The translations under genes were made by a program, and so were the position numbers. Shown in pieces: positions 35,594 to 47,608 of a DNA stretch of 64,000 nucleotides (positions are counted from its first letter, which is position 1; every line of letters begins with the position of its first letter). This DNA comes from Phalacrocorax aristotelis (lineage: Eukaryota > Chordata > Aves > Suliformes > Phalacrocoracidae), in assembly GCF_949628215.1 (NCBI RefSeq), contig NC_134280.1, forward strand, positions 48,882,621 through 48,946,620. Reading direction: 5' to 3'. The notes beneath the pieces were generated by a model that saw only the letters and a list, made by a program, of their open reading frames with translations, was not told the origin of the DNA and did not search any database.

Positions 35594-38500
35594 TGAAAAG
35601 CAAAACTGAACACTGAGTTAAACCAACAAGTGGTAATCAGTCTAGGTGTTGGTATTCTCCCCTAGCCATTCCTTTGGGGAGGACAGGGTGAGGCAGGGTT
35701 ACACGGAGGCATGTTTTGGAAAAGAAAATAAATAAAAACTACATTCTCCTCCATGGAGCCTCTTGGTAAGCTGCAGCTCCCTGGAAGTGTCCCAGAGAAC
35801 TTGCAGCATTATACAAGAGCCCAACTCCAAGAGACAGCAGTAAGAGTCTTTGTGTTTGCTGTGTTGATTCTGATGGAGCTACAGTGGCATGGGAGTATCA
35901 AGAGGAATTTATAGTGACCAAAAGGCATACTCTTTTGAAGTTGATTGAACTGAGTTTTGTTCCGAATTATTTCAGCCAACAGCACCTCCCTGATTTGTGT
36001 AATACAAATGCTTCATAAAAATACAGGCTTAACAATACACTTCTATTCAAACTGACAAGTGGCCACCCAAAGTGTTTCAACGGTCTCTTCAGCTCTCAGT
36101 AAGGAGACTGTTCCCTTTTCCCACTGAAAAATGTAGCCATGCTGTACCCTGCTCTCTGTATATTACATTATATTATATTGATTGCTGTATAGCATGGCAG
36201 TTAAGGCCAATAAAGGCAAGGAGAAATAACAGTAAAAGAAGCATGCCACGCAAATATAAATTTGATGGTGGTTTTGGATTCTGGAAAAAAATTAACTTCA
36301 CATATTCCAAAGTAAGATCAAATGTGTTGTCATTTACTTAAGCAAAGAGACCAAGGCTGAGCCACAAAGTCATGAGCCACAGCTCTACATGCAGACACTA
36401 GTTTTCTCAAAGCCGAAATGTAGTTCTGATCCTACAGTCCAGTTCGAAATTCTCACCTCTAAATTAAGCTGCTTTTTTAAGAGCAGGGAAAAAAGTGCCA
36501 TTTCTCCTATCTTACTGTGCAATTGTAATCCAACTAGGCTGTTCAGAAAAGCAGGATATTTAAATAATACATAATTCCTTATTTTTGCAAACGCTGGCAG
36601 TGATGTTTCATATATAGGTTGCCAGCCTGTGTACAAATCAAGAGTTTGCAGAGATGCTCTAGAACTATAACAGTCAGACTGAACCTGCATCGCTAAACCG
36701 AACCATCCTTTCTTCCATTTTCAGAATTGGAATTCCAAGATTATAACAATCTTAAGTAAAATTCTTCAGACTTCAACCATTCATTCACATGTACCTTAGT
36801 CTTAGATGGAACTTATTAATCAAATCCAACTCCTGGCTGATGCAGCATTTTTTTCCTATAGCATATTCTCCAATATTTTTTTCAGATTTCTTTTAATTGA
36901 CCTTAGCAAATCATCTCCACCAACTTCCCTTGTGTTACTTGCAGAGTCTAGTATATCTGAATTTCAGCAAGTTGTTTCTCCTAAATTTAATGTTACTTCA
37001 TTTTATTTCATTCTTAATTTCATCACTTCTGTTCAGAGCACTCCCAAGTTGTATTTTTTCAGTATCATCTTTGAAGGATGACTTTGATCTGTTGGTTCTG
37101 GGGCAGCAAGTGAAAAATATCAAAAGAATATACATTTCAAAAATGACGTTTTGGGAAGTATAGGATCACAAACTGTATCAGATAAAAACTCATTTAAACA
37201 TTTGTGATCAGAGCCTAATCCTTCCAATCAGTGAACACTCTCAGTTGCAAGCACCTTGTAAAACACACCCTGTAATGAATAATATTACCCTTGGAATAGT
37301 AGCCAATTGAATTTGGATAGCTTGTTTGCCAGCACATTCATACATGTGGGTTTGGGCGTGAGGTGGGGAGGAGTGTTATTCACCCAGTTCTTTCGACAAC
37401 CAAGACTTTCATACAAATATTGCAAAAGAATAAAAAAGAAAAAATCAAACATAAAATTCAGAGCACATATTGTCTGTGGCTGCTCAGCCAACCTCTCTTC
37501 CCACTAGCTCCCTTCTTCCTGCTCTCAGCAAGAAGATATCCACTGGGCCAATATTTTTTGTACAGTTTACTTTATTAGTGTTTGTGAATGGCAAATAAAT
37601 CTGTGGAATTAGGACGTGTTTCACAACCCGAAACAAAGAGCCTTAAATGGATCACAGTTTTGTTGCGGGAAATGCTATTCAGCTACTGCGAGCTGTCAGT
37701 ATTTTTGACAGTCTGGATTTTGAAATATGTTAGGTAACAGAATCCTTGGTGGCCAGAGGAGCTGAAGTGTAAGCAGCTGACTTAAACAAAGGCAATTTGG
37801 AATTAAATTTTCATTCAGTAAGCAGGCTGACCATTATTTGTATTTTCCTGATTGTTTTTGAAAGTTTTGCAAATGCTAAGCTTGTGCATGAAATGCTAGC
37901 AGTGCTTTGATGTTTCCTGGCCCAGACACCAGCCTTCCATCTTTTTTACTTTAAAATCTTATCCAGCACTAAAGTAGCTCATCAAATTAATGCAGTGTCT
38001 TGTCAAGTTTAGGAAAGCTAGTTGCAAATCTGACGTAGGAAAGACAAAAACAAAAATAAGGAAAAGAGGATGGAAAAAGTGCATTTCAACATTTCTCTCT
38101 CAAAGAACAAATGTGCAATCTGCAGCAAAACTAAATGACAGAGTCCGCACTTCCAAGTGTCTGGTAGAATTTGTCCTATAGCTAAATTATTCTGAGGAGC
38201 ATAAGCAACTTAATAAATGACGCTTGCCTCTTTCTAAGAATTATGCATATCATATTGCATATTACAAGGTTTTATACATATGGACAGAAAAGCAGACGGA
38301 TTCAAGAAAACGTGTTAAATTTAAGGCTTACTTGCTACAAGTACACACCTGCACTCCAGAAACAGTGCCACCAGAGTCCTCAACCACAACAGTCACAAAA
38401 GAACAAACTCTGTTCTAACATATGATAGAATGAGGCTAAAGCCTTAAATTTATGGTCTTAGCACTGCAAAAAAAATACACTGAAGAATCCCACACAACTT

Positions 38501-41500
38501 TTAATCTCACTTAATGGCTCAAGAGACAACTGTTGTAAATTCACATGAATTACAGAATGATTACACTGATTTTTCAGTTGGGCATTCAAAGGGTCTCAGA
38601 ATTGCATCAAGTCAACAGAATATCTTACTATGGTTCACTCTCTAGAAAAATATAGTTTTCCATTTAATTCTACTATCTTTAGAGACCTTTTATAGAATAC
38701 CATTATCCTCCTATAGAGTGAAGTTATTCCAATTGTTACATTCCATAGGTTCTTTTTATATAGGCAGGTCCCTGACTCCTTTAGTTTTTGTCGTTCAGAT
38801 GGGTACTAAGTGGTTGCCAGAGAAAATTTTGGTTTGAGATTTTTAGAGTATCTACTTCCCCAAAGTTTGGGAATACTCAGATTGATAAGGGCTTTGAATA
38901 TATACAGAGTTTCTACAACCTGAAATTCAGCATGAAGTTAGATTTAGGGATTTTGTTCAGATCTATCTTTACTTATTAATTTGAAATGTTTATGCGGATA
39001 GATGCATTGAACTAGACACCACAGAGCACATAAAATTATAGATCGTTAATCAGGGGAATTTTATTATCTGTCCTTTTTGGAAGTGCTATAAATGAGACAA
39101 ATGCTTCTGCATTTTCAGAAGGCATTAAAATTGATTCCCATTTTAACTGTGGGGCACTGCAATTGCAAATAAAGTAGCCTGTCTATAAAACTGACAGTAC
39201 CTTTTAACACTTGCTTTTCTTCTTGCAAACTTGTCATAAACAAGCATGAAAACTATCTTTAGTCTAGCTCTGTGGCATTTCACAGGTCATACACCTTCAA
39301 CGCTGGCTTACAGAACCTTGCCAGCAAAACACAAGGTGTCACCTCCAACAGCCAGCAATCACAAATTTACCAAACTCATCATCTTTTGAGATGTCCTACA
39401 ACTTAATACCATTTCAAAGAAAACTGTCTGTCTTGTTTTTCCAAGGGACAGGCAGACATTTAGCACCTGGGAGAACTGCATGCGCGTAAGACTGGCAGAG
39501 GCAGGCGCCTTTCAGTGAGAAGGTGCATCCCTCCAAGAGGAGCCCAGGACACGTGGCACCTCACACCCACCTGTGCTAACTGACACTTCACCACAAGAAA
39601 GCACACTGTGGTGGGAATGCCCTTCGCTATCACAAGCGCTCAGCTCTGTGGTGCAGGGAGCTCGCCTACTGAGGCCAGCGAGAACCCTTATCGCAGGCTT
39701 CCTCACTTTCCTGGGTGGCTTGAACACGCCGAGGCTGAACTGCAGCCGGTGAAGGAGGGCAGTACGCTGCCTGTTCAGCATGGCCCCAGTAAGTGAACAG
39801 GGTCTAATGAATCTGCCCCAACCCTTGCCAGTCATCACTTTTCCATCGCACGTCTTCGTCTTCAAAAGTATCGCATTCACGACGTTTGTAACACAAATCT
39901 CTGCTGAACAGAGGTGAAGAGCCACACTTCAGCAGGTTAGAGTGTGCATGGAGCCCTGGTACAAGACTGCTGATGCAGCTTCTTTGGCCAGCATAACTGA
40001 ATTGCCTTGCAGCCTCATTGCAGGTCTGTAAGAATTAGTACCTAGGTCAGACCAAACTACCGCTTAGACTCCTGAGTAAAACTGAAAGTAGAGGACAACA
40101 GGATACAAATGAGCCTGCTATCCAAGCAGACACTTTGATACCAAACGGCTGTTTAGCCACACTATGACGTATATGAAATTGCTGAATAACTCTGAACTTG
40201 GTCTTATTTTTATTTCTGCATTTAGTGCTGCATCACTAACTGAGAGAGTCCATCTTTATAAGAAAGTACATGTTTTTATAAAGGATGTCAGATCTTTTTA
40301 AAACAATTCCAAGATAAAGCAAAATCCATTTCCAATCCTAGCTGAGATGCAGAGGGGGGAAAAAAACCTTTAAAGGAGGTGGGAATCTTTAGTAGTTATG
40401 CATGTAATCAAGTTTCATGATTTGGACAGGACTTGAAAATGTATATGATATTTTTGTTAAAGCTAAAAGCAATGTTCTAAGCACACACCACCACAGAAAT
40501 TCTATAATGACATGTAAAATTAGTAACCGAACAGTTAAAGATATGTTTTTTACATTTCATTTACATTGGCTCTGCATTTAAATATTTTTCCATAATGATA
40601 AGGGGTCATATACATAGCTTTATATTCAGTAGAGTTAAATCAGGAATTGATTTGGCTCTGTATTCTTTCAGCTAAGACTGTAAATACCAGTGTCCTGCTC
40701 TGTATGAATATAAATGGCCTCAGTGGAGTTTTGCCAGTTTATAGCACCAGAAAATCAAGGCCAGGGGATCAAAGGGTCTTTTCCATAAGAGCAGGGATTT
40801 GTTTCCATGCCATCTTTTTCAAAAGGTTCTGAATTATCTGGTGATTACTCTCCATACTCAAATTATTTTCTTTCAGTGGCACTGTGTGTACACAAGTGTA
40901 TATTATACCTTTGTGCATTAATATAAATGTATTTAGAACCATAATAATGTCTGAGTCAGACAGATTTGTCTGCATCTCTTTTCATTTCTTCAGTTTTTAT
41001 CTTACTCTTTCACAACCATTACCTCAGCAAATAATTACTCTTCCTTTTAAACCCATAAGGAATAACCGAGCATTAGTAATATCTGAGCTTGCACCACAGC
41101 CAGCCAAGGAGATTCTCCCCATAACTCAGAATCCACCAAGACCATGGAAAGAAAAGGTCAGTATCCTTCTGGTAACACCCAAGTAAGCCACAAGTTTAAT
41201 ACAGATAAGCTTACTGACTGATAATGGATGCATATCTCAATTGCACTTCAGGCATCAATGAAGTCACAAATACAGAGGGATTAGGGAGCTGCACCACACA
41301 GCCTTCACTTCTAACAGGTTCGCCCAACATCAGAAATTTTGCAGTTCAAAATCCTTGTCAGTGTGGTAGGGAGAAAATCCTATTCCCTACTGCAGCAGCC
41401 CCTAAGTCGATTCCAAGTAGTACTCAAAGTTTCCTGTTCCACGCGTGAGTTTTGCCTTTAATTCTTTTGGAAACAGGAAAAATGTTTAGAAAAATCTGTA

Positions 41501-43740
41501 AATAGAAAAGGACAAAGTCCTTCACCAACCCCTGCTGAGAATATCAAATATTAAAGAGAATACAAGCTACAAGAGGAAGAGATACATACTATTCAGACTC
41601 CCAACCACCTCGCAAACACTGAAACAATTCCAGGTAACTAACTCCATGTACATGGATAAAATTTAACATGCACATAAAGTATTTTCTTAAAAATTACAAC
41701 CTGGTAATGGAGAAGAGGAAAATATGCCTCCTCTGTGAAGGATAATCAAAGGAAAGGTATAAGCCAAAAACAACTATAGGGGCAGGCCAATAAAATGTCA
41801 TGTTCAGAAAATGGAGCCTACATTGCCTAATCTCCACTGTGATATTCACCTCTGGTAACAAAGAGCAAAAATCTAACTTAGGAGTGGTGTAAATATCAGT
41901 GAATAATTATCTCCATTTCTCTGCGTAAGATGGATGTCACTAAAGAGTTCCAATTTTGTTGGGCGTTCTGCAGCAAAGGTTTCTCTACATCAAACAGAAC
42001 AAGATAATGACTATACTGAATGACACAGAGCATAATAGGTACTCTGAACATTTGGTAAGAGAATCATCTGCCTATGAGAGAAGGAACTGAATGGCTGGAT
42101 GTGCCCCTAATGTACACAAAAAAATTGATAATTATCAGAAATGCACTTAGAGATTCCAGAGCTGATTTGGCCTGAAGATCATTTCAAACGCCTGGACAAG
42201 TTTTATCATTTATCACTCTACTGACAATAGGATTCCGACAGGACTGATCTATAGTCTGTGTGTCTCACACCTTTCTAAAAAAAACCACACCAAAAAAGTT
42301 CCAAATTCATCATTCCACACACCCCCAGAAGTCCACCTTTATTCACGGTTGGTTCTTTGTCTGCAGGATAGCAAACTCTGTACACGGAGGTGTCTTGGAC
42401 TGAAGGTTCCTTACTTTATCTTTGCTATACATACATACGTTAATGAGGTTGTCTCCCTTATTTTTCTGTTGAGGCTTTTAAAGGGCAACCTTGCTATCTT
42501 TGTACAGCAGTTCTCAATTTCTTCCTCCCAGATTTGCTCATGGAGCTCTTCCAGCACTTGCTTCTTATCCCTCCTATTTATACACATTATCAGTATCTTC
42601 CAGAAGAAGATGAATTAATAAATAGATCTGCTCAGGAATTTTTAGCTGAATGTTTCACTGGAAAATTCCAGTTGGATTTGAAGCACTTAATTCAAAATAT
42701 CTTGGGTTCAGCAAAACACTTCAATGAATTTAAATGAATTCACATTTTTAAAAAAAAAAAAAAAAAAAAGATGTTCCCCAAACAACAGTAGAATCTTCTA
42801 TACAGCTAATTGCATCAAAAACTTTTTTAACTATAACACAGGCATCCTTCCGAGTGTAGATGTTAAAAATAAATTTCTCATTACCTTCTACCAGCAAGGT
42901 AATGTACAGGCCAGTTTTTCTGTACAACTATTTGTAGTTTTATATGACTCTCCTTAAACATCTTGTCGGAGACCACTTTCTTTTCTGTTTTTTGTTAAAT
43001 CTCACTCTTAAATTATATCCTCCTAAACAACGTAAATACCACTCCTCAAAACAAATGCTATTCAGATTTCAGGGGTGCGTGATTATGGTCTACAAAATTA
43101 CTGACCCAGAAAATTTCCTTTGGCACATCAAAGCACCTTTCTTTGCTTTTATATAAATCGCTGACAATGGAGCAGCCAACCAGCCACAGGGGTTTCATCC
43201 AGAGCCTCTAAACAACTTGTGGTTTGGTATCTAGTCTGTCTGCTCAGGCACTCTTCCCATATTCATCATGTTAATCACCCACTTCAGAAATAATGGAGAT
43301 AGGCCAAGGACAAAGCGTTGGTCAATAAACTTCAGCTAATGCAGTTATACCAGACAAAGACCAATAAAACAATTCAGTGTCATGATGTTAAACAAAGCCT
43401 CAATAGCAAGGCTTCTACAGTAAGCTGAAAAGGAAATGAATTCTAAACACCTTGTAGCAAGAGTACATACGACCTGTGTCAGAGATGTACACTCTTCTCT
43501 CCCACCCATACTACCTGCCCTTTACTCAGCTCCAGAGTTTGCTGTATTTCAGTGATGCTGTCTGTAAGCCATAAGCTGGTATTTATAATCATCTCCTGTA
43601 AAAAAAATGTAAAATCCAACAGCCTTTCAATACCAGTTCCTTTAACAGATGAGAGAACTATTTTTTCCTCTGTGCTGAAGGCTTTCTGTGGCACTTCATG
43701 GTTTAATTTTTAGCAGTTGCACCACATCAATTTTGATCAA
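35594..43740. other. Intergenic sequence without a supported gene
   Basis: About 8 kb, AT-rich, apart from a GC-richer patch at 39470-39930 that contains a 137-codon minus-strand frame (39512-39925) of no recognisable family. A run of 20 A lies at 42750-42769. No transposon end is recognised. Confidence 0.55.
42750..42769. repeat. Poly(A) run, 20 bases
   Basis: Uninterrupted A20 preceded by AT-rich sequence. No processed pseudogene body is recognised upstream of it. Confidence 0.9.
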
Positions 43741-43748
43741 CTCAAAAG

Positions 43749-44608
43749 TTTATTGTAAACAGGTATATTTATTTCTCTGCAGAATGAAGTAATCCAAAAG
43801 ACAAAGAAAAAAACCCAACCCAACATTCCCAGATTTATTCACTCATAAAACTCTGTATATTTAAGCCTTATTATGATAGGGAAAGGGTTTAAAGACTGGT
43901 TTGTCGGCTGCAAAAAGCTCTTATTTGCATTACTGAAAGAACTAGGTAAAAGGCAGCTTTCGGACCAGCTTTGCTCTAGTCAGGAACTGAGTCAGTATCA
44001 AATATAAGCCAGAGTAGCCACAGTGCTCTTCCAAATTCCACCAACTTTTCTTGGTCCCATGGAGTAATTAGTTCAGCGCACCTAGCCTGTGCCAATATAG
44101 GATTCACCTCACTCAAGGATTTTTCTACAAAAGGGAAGTTATGGCTGCCATCTGAGTCATCCTTCCAACTGCTTTGTACCAGCTGGAAAACAACAAAATA
44201 GCTGAGCACTGGGGCCTAAAAATATTAAAGGTCACTGACCTATACAAAAATCCCGTTGGGTTTAGGGACCTCCTCAGCTGACCCCCATTCCTAAGCAAAT
44301 CAGTGTACAGACATTAAAAAGGAGTGGAAATTCTTCCTCTCTGGCTGAAGGGCTACTAAACAAGCAGCTCTGGGTAAGCACCACCTTCCTGTCTGTGTTT
44401 TCATTAATATTAGGAGGAGGAGGTACAGGGAAAGGCACCCTCAGGCTCTGAGGCACCTTGGTAGAACAAACAAAAAAATCTTGACGATGTCATTTACTGG
44501 CCACATAGATAAAAACACTAAATAGGGGTACAATGAAGAGCTAGATTTACCCCCTAAAAATGTTATTTCAACAGCATTGCACAGAATGCCTTTGACCCAG
44601 TCTTCAGC
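43749..44608 (-). other. Probable IFTAP 3' untranslated region
   Basis: Sequence downstream of the IFTAP stop on the minus strand. The first canonical AATAAA signals appear as a cluster at 43834-43839, 43768-43773 and 43749-43754 (tttatt on the plus strand), which would give a 3' UTR of roughly 770-860 bases. No transcript evidence is available; the extent is inference from the signals. A 78-codon frame at 43976-44209 lies within it. Confidence 0.4.
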
Positions 44609-44761
44609 TCATGCTGACTCAACATCTGTTCCCGATTTCTTCTCTTCAGACAATTCTATAATGGCCTTCAGCTCAGCTTCAGAGAACTTAGGGGTCAGTG
44701 CCACATTGTCATAATCAAATTCTTCATCAAGTGAGAATGGTTGAACATCATCCCCTAGTAG
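44609..44761 (-). CDS. IFTAP last coding exon
   Basis: This exon encodes the conserved C-terminus of intraflagellar transport-associated protein. It opens after a good acceptor (TTTTTCCTCATTACAG on the minus strand) in phase 0. It encodes [20 protein letters not shown], then a helix-like stretch with [18 protein letters not shown], and ends ESA with TGA at 44609-44611. The acidic, aromatic core is, as I recall it, close to the C-terminus of human C11orf74/IFTAP, and it is the firmest part of the gene assignment. The human protein is reported to associate with the IFT-A complex and TULP3 in ciliary trafficking; that role here is by homology only. The preceding exon ends in phase 0 (53854), so the join keeps frame. 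Confidence 0.88.
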   Translation of the reverse strand, partial: LLGDDVQPFSLDEEFDYDNVALTPKFSEAELKAIIELSEEKKSGTDVESA

Positions 44762-46372
44762 CTGTAATGAGGAAAAACAGATACATAAATAATATTGCTG
44801 CAAGTGATGATCAGGAAGCTCAAAATATAAACTTCTAATTAATATTTAATTAAACATTTTTTCTGATTCTAGCACTCTCAGCTGATTAAGCTCTTTTTTA
44901 AGTAAAAGAATAAATTCAATTATTCAATTTGACCTAATTTAAGCCATTTAATGTGCCCCATTTGTACTGTACTGTATCTGAATGAATATCATTAGCTAAT
45001 TTTGCTCAAGGCAAGGAATCTAAAAAGCTCCCCTGCACACATCTATTACATTCAAGCCACTTGTAGTGGCAGGGCTGTAGGGATATGGACAAGTCATGTA
45101 CAGCTGTGTTAAATTTCAAAGACAGATTCCATATCCTTAAAATTTGGGGTAGTATCACATAAAGCTCCAGTGTACACACATCTGATACTAATGTAACATC
45201 CCTCCCAGAAAACAGTTTCAGCAAAGGAAATGCCTGGAATGAGCAAAGTGACAAATAAAAAATTTTTAGACTCTAATAATTTCTTTTCACCATCTCAGAG
45301 ATATGCTATTGGCTGTTTTGGATTTCTTGCAGGATGAACAGAGTGGCTTATTGCATTTGCCAATATTTGCTTTGTTGACATAGTATATAGCATTTCTGTA
45401 TTGTTCCTCACTGAAATATCTTTGAATGCTCTGCCTATAAAATCAAATAACGAAAACAAATAAATATGGCAGTCTGCACACTGATAAAGAACTGCAGGGG
45501 GCTATGACACAAAAGGTTTATGGTAAGCAGTTATATAAAATTAATTCTGGAGGTACACAGGACACACAGCCTCACTTCCTAAACTGCACAGGAGTTCTCC
45601 CTGTCTTTTGAGGAGTTAATAGAAAATCTCTAGAAATTTCAATCATGTCAAATAGCACAACTCCTCAAAAGCTCTGCGTTTCAAAGATTTAAGTACTTCA
45701 GTGCCAAATCAGCAAAACATTTAAACACCTGCTTATTTTTGCAAACTTCTGATGATTCCTCAATGAAGCCACTGATGAATTTAAAGTTAAAAATATACTT
45801 CTTCATTTTGTTGAAAGGGAGGAAGAACACTCAGCATCTTATGGTCACTGCTCAGTTTAGAAGGCACAGTATCCCACACAATTTCTGGTAACATTTTGTA
45901 AGAAGCTGTATTGACACAGTTAATGCCATCTAATAAGTCAGAGAAGTGATAGCTGGATTCCTCTCTGGTGGCCGGGCAGGCACCTGACAGACGTGGCAGT
46001 GAGTATCTTGTAAACATCTACATAAATGTCCATACGCTATCCTAGGTAAACCATCATTAACTTTTAGAAATAGCACATTCACGAAATGTTCACATGAAAA
46101 AAAAGCCTGCACACAAGCTCTCTCTTCTGTCAAGGCTAAGGTCAACTCCTTGACCTCCTCACCATATTCACATACAGTTTCATCTTTTCCACAGGCAAAG
46201 ACTCTTAAAATTCCATGCCAGTATGGGTACCAGCAATAGGGCAACAACTAGTACCAGCAACCAGGGTTCAATACTACCTGTCCCTTGCAGAAATACAAAC
46301 CACTCATCTAAAATAGGATGCAAGAAACAAATATGTTTCCCTTAGTTTGGTTGTAACAATATTTGGTTGTAA

Positions 46373-47608
46373 CAATCATTTACCAGCAGTCCTGGTTAAC
46401 AGGTTAACAGGACCTATAACAAGGTGACCCACTTAGTGGATGAGGAAAACGCTGTGGATGTTGTTTACCTGGACTTCTGTAAAGCTTTTGACACCATTTC
46501 CCACAGCATTCCCCTGGAGAAATTGGCTACTCAGGGTTTGGATGGATGTACTCTTCACTGGGTAAAAACTGGCTGGATGGCTGGGCCCAAAGAGTTGGGG
46601 TGAATGGAGTTAAATCCAGCTGGCAGCCAGTCACAAACGGTGTTCCCCAGGGCTCAGTGTTGGGGCCAGTCATTTTTAATATCTCTATCAATGGTCTGGA
46701 TGACAGGATTGAGTGCACCCTCAGTAAGTTTGCAGACAACACCAAATTGGGCAGGAGTGTTGATCTGCTCAAGGGTAGGAAGGCTCTGCAGAGGGATCTG
46801 GACAGGCTGGATCGATGGGCCGAGGCCAGTTGTACAAGGTTCAACAAGACCAAGGGCTGGCTCCTGCGCTTGCGTCACAACAACAGGCTTGGGGAAGAGT
46901 GGTTGCAGAGCTGCTCGGCAGAGAAGGACCTGGGGGTGCTGGTCGACAGCCAGCTGAACATGAGGCAGCTGTGTGCCCAGGTAGCCAAGAAGGCCAACAG
47001 CATCCGGGCTTGTATCAGGAATAGTGTGGCCAGCAGGGGTAGGGAAGTGATTGTGCCCCTGTACTCAGCACTGGTGAGGCCACACCTCGAATCCTGTGTT
47101 CTGTTTTGGGCCCCTCACTACAAGAAAGACATTGAGGTGGTGGAGTGTCTCCAAAGAAGGGCAATGAAGCTGGTGAAGGGTCTGGAGAGCAGGTCTTATG
47201 AGGAGAGGTTGAGGGAACTGAGGTTGTTTAGCCTGGAGAAGAGGAGGCTGAGGGGAGACCTTATCACTCTTTACAACTATGTGAAAGGAGGTTGTAGTGA
47301 GGTGGGGGTTGGTCTCTTCTCCCAGGTTACTAGTGATAGAATAAGAGGAAACGGCCTCAAGTTGCATCAGGAGAGGTTTAGATTGGATATTAAGGAAAAT
47401 GTCTTTATTGAAAGAATGGTCAGGCATCGGAACAGGCTGTCCAGAGAGGTGGTTAAGTCGCCATCCCTGCAGGCATTTAAAAGACATGTAGATGTCACAC
47501 TTCACAGCATGGTTTAGGAGACACGGTGGTGTTGGGTTGACAGTTGGACTTGATGACCCTAGAGGTCTTTTCCAACCTTAATGATTCTATGATTCTATGA
47601 TTCTATGA
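46373..47608 (+). mobile_element. CR1 LINE copy A with internal deletion
   Basis: A plus-strand CR1 3' end with the tail gattctatgattctatgatt, then ttctatga at 47601-47608. It starts with a 31-bp segment (46373-46403) matching copy B at about 50738-50768. It then jumps, across an 8-bp repeat ttaacagg, to sequence matching copy B from 51001, so about 232 bp of CR1 are missing. An ORF2 frame at 46546-47517 (323 codons) runs from the palm to the C-terminus, keeping [10 protein letters not shown]. Motif C reads FADNTK instead of FADDTK. Motif [11 protein letters not shown] lies upstream, around 46467-46496. Confidence 0.95.

Noticed and set aside
43976..44209. 78-codon minus-strand frame preceded by an acceptor-like TTTTGTTGTTTTCCAG, downstream of the IFTAP stop
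   Set aside because: Could be an alternative last exon, but there is no homology and it sits in the probable 3' UTR; kept only as a note.
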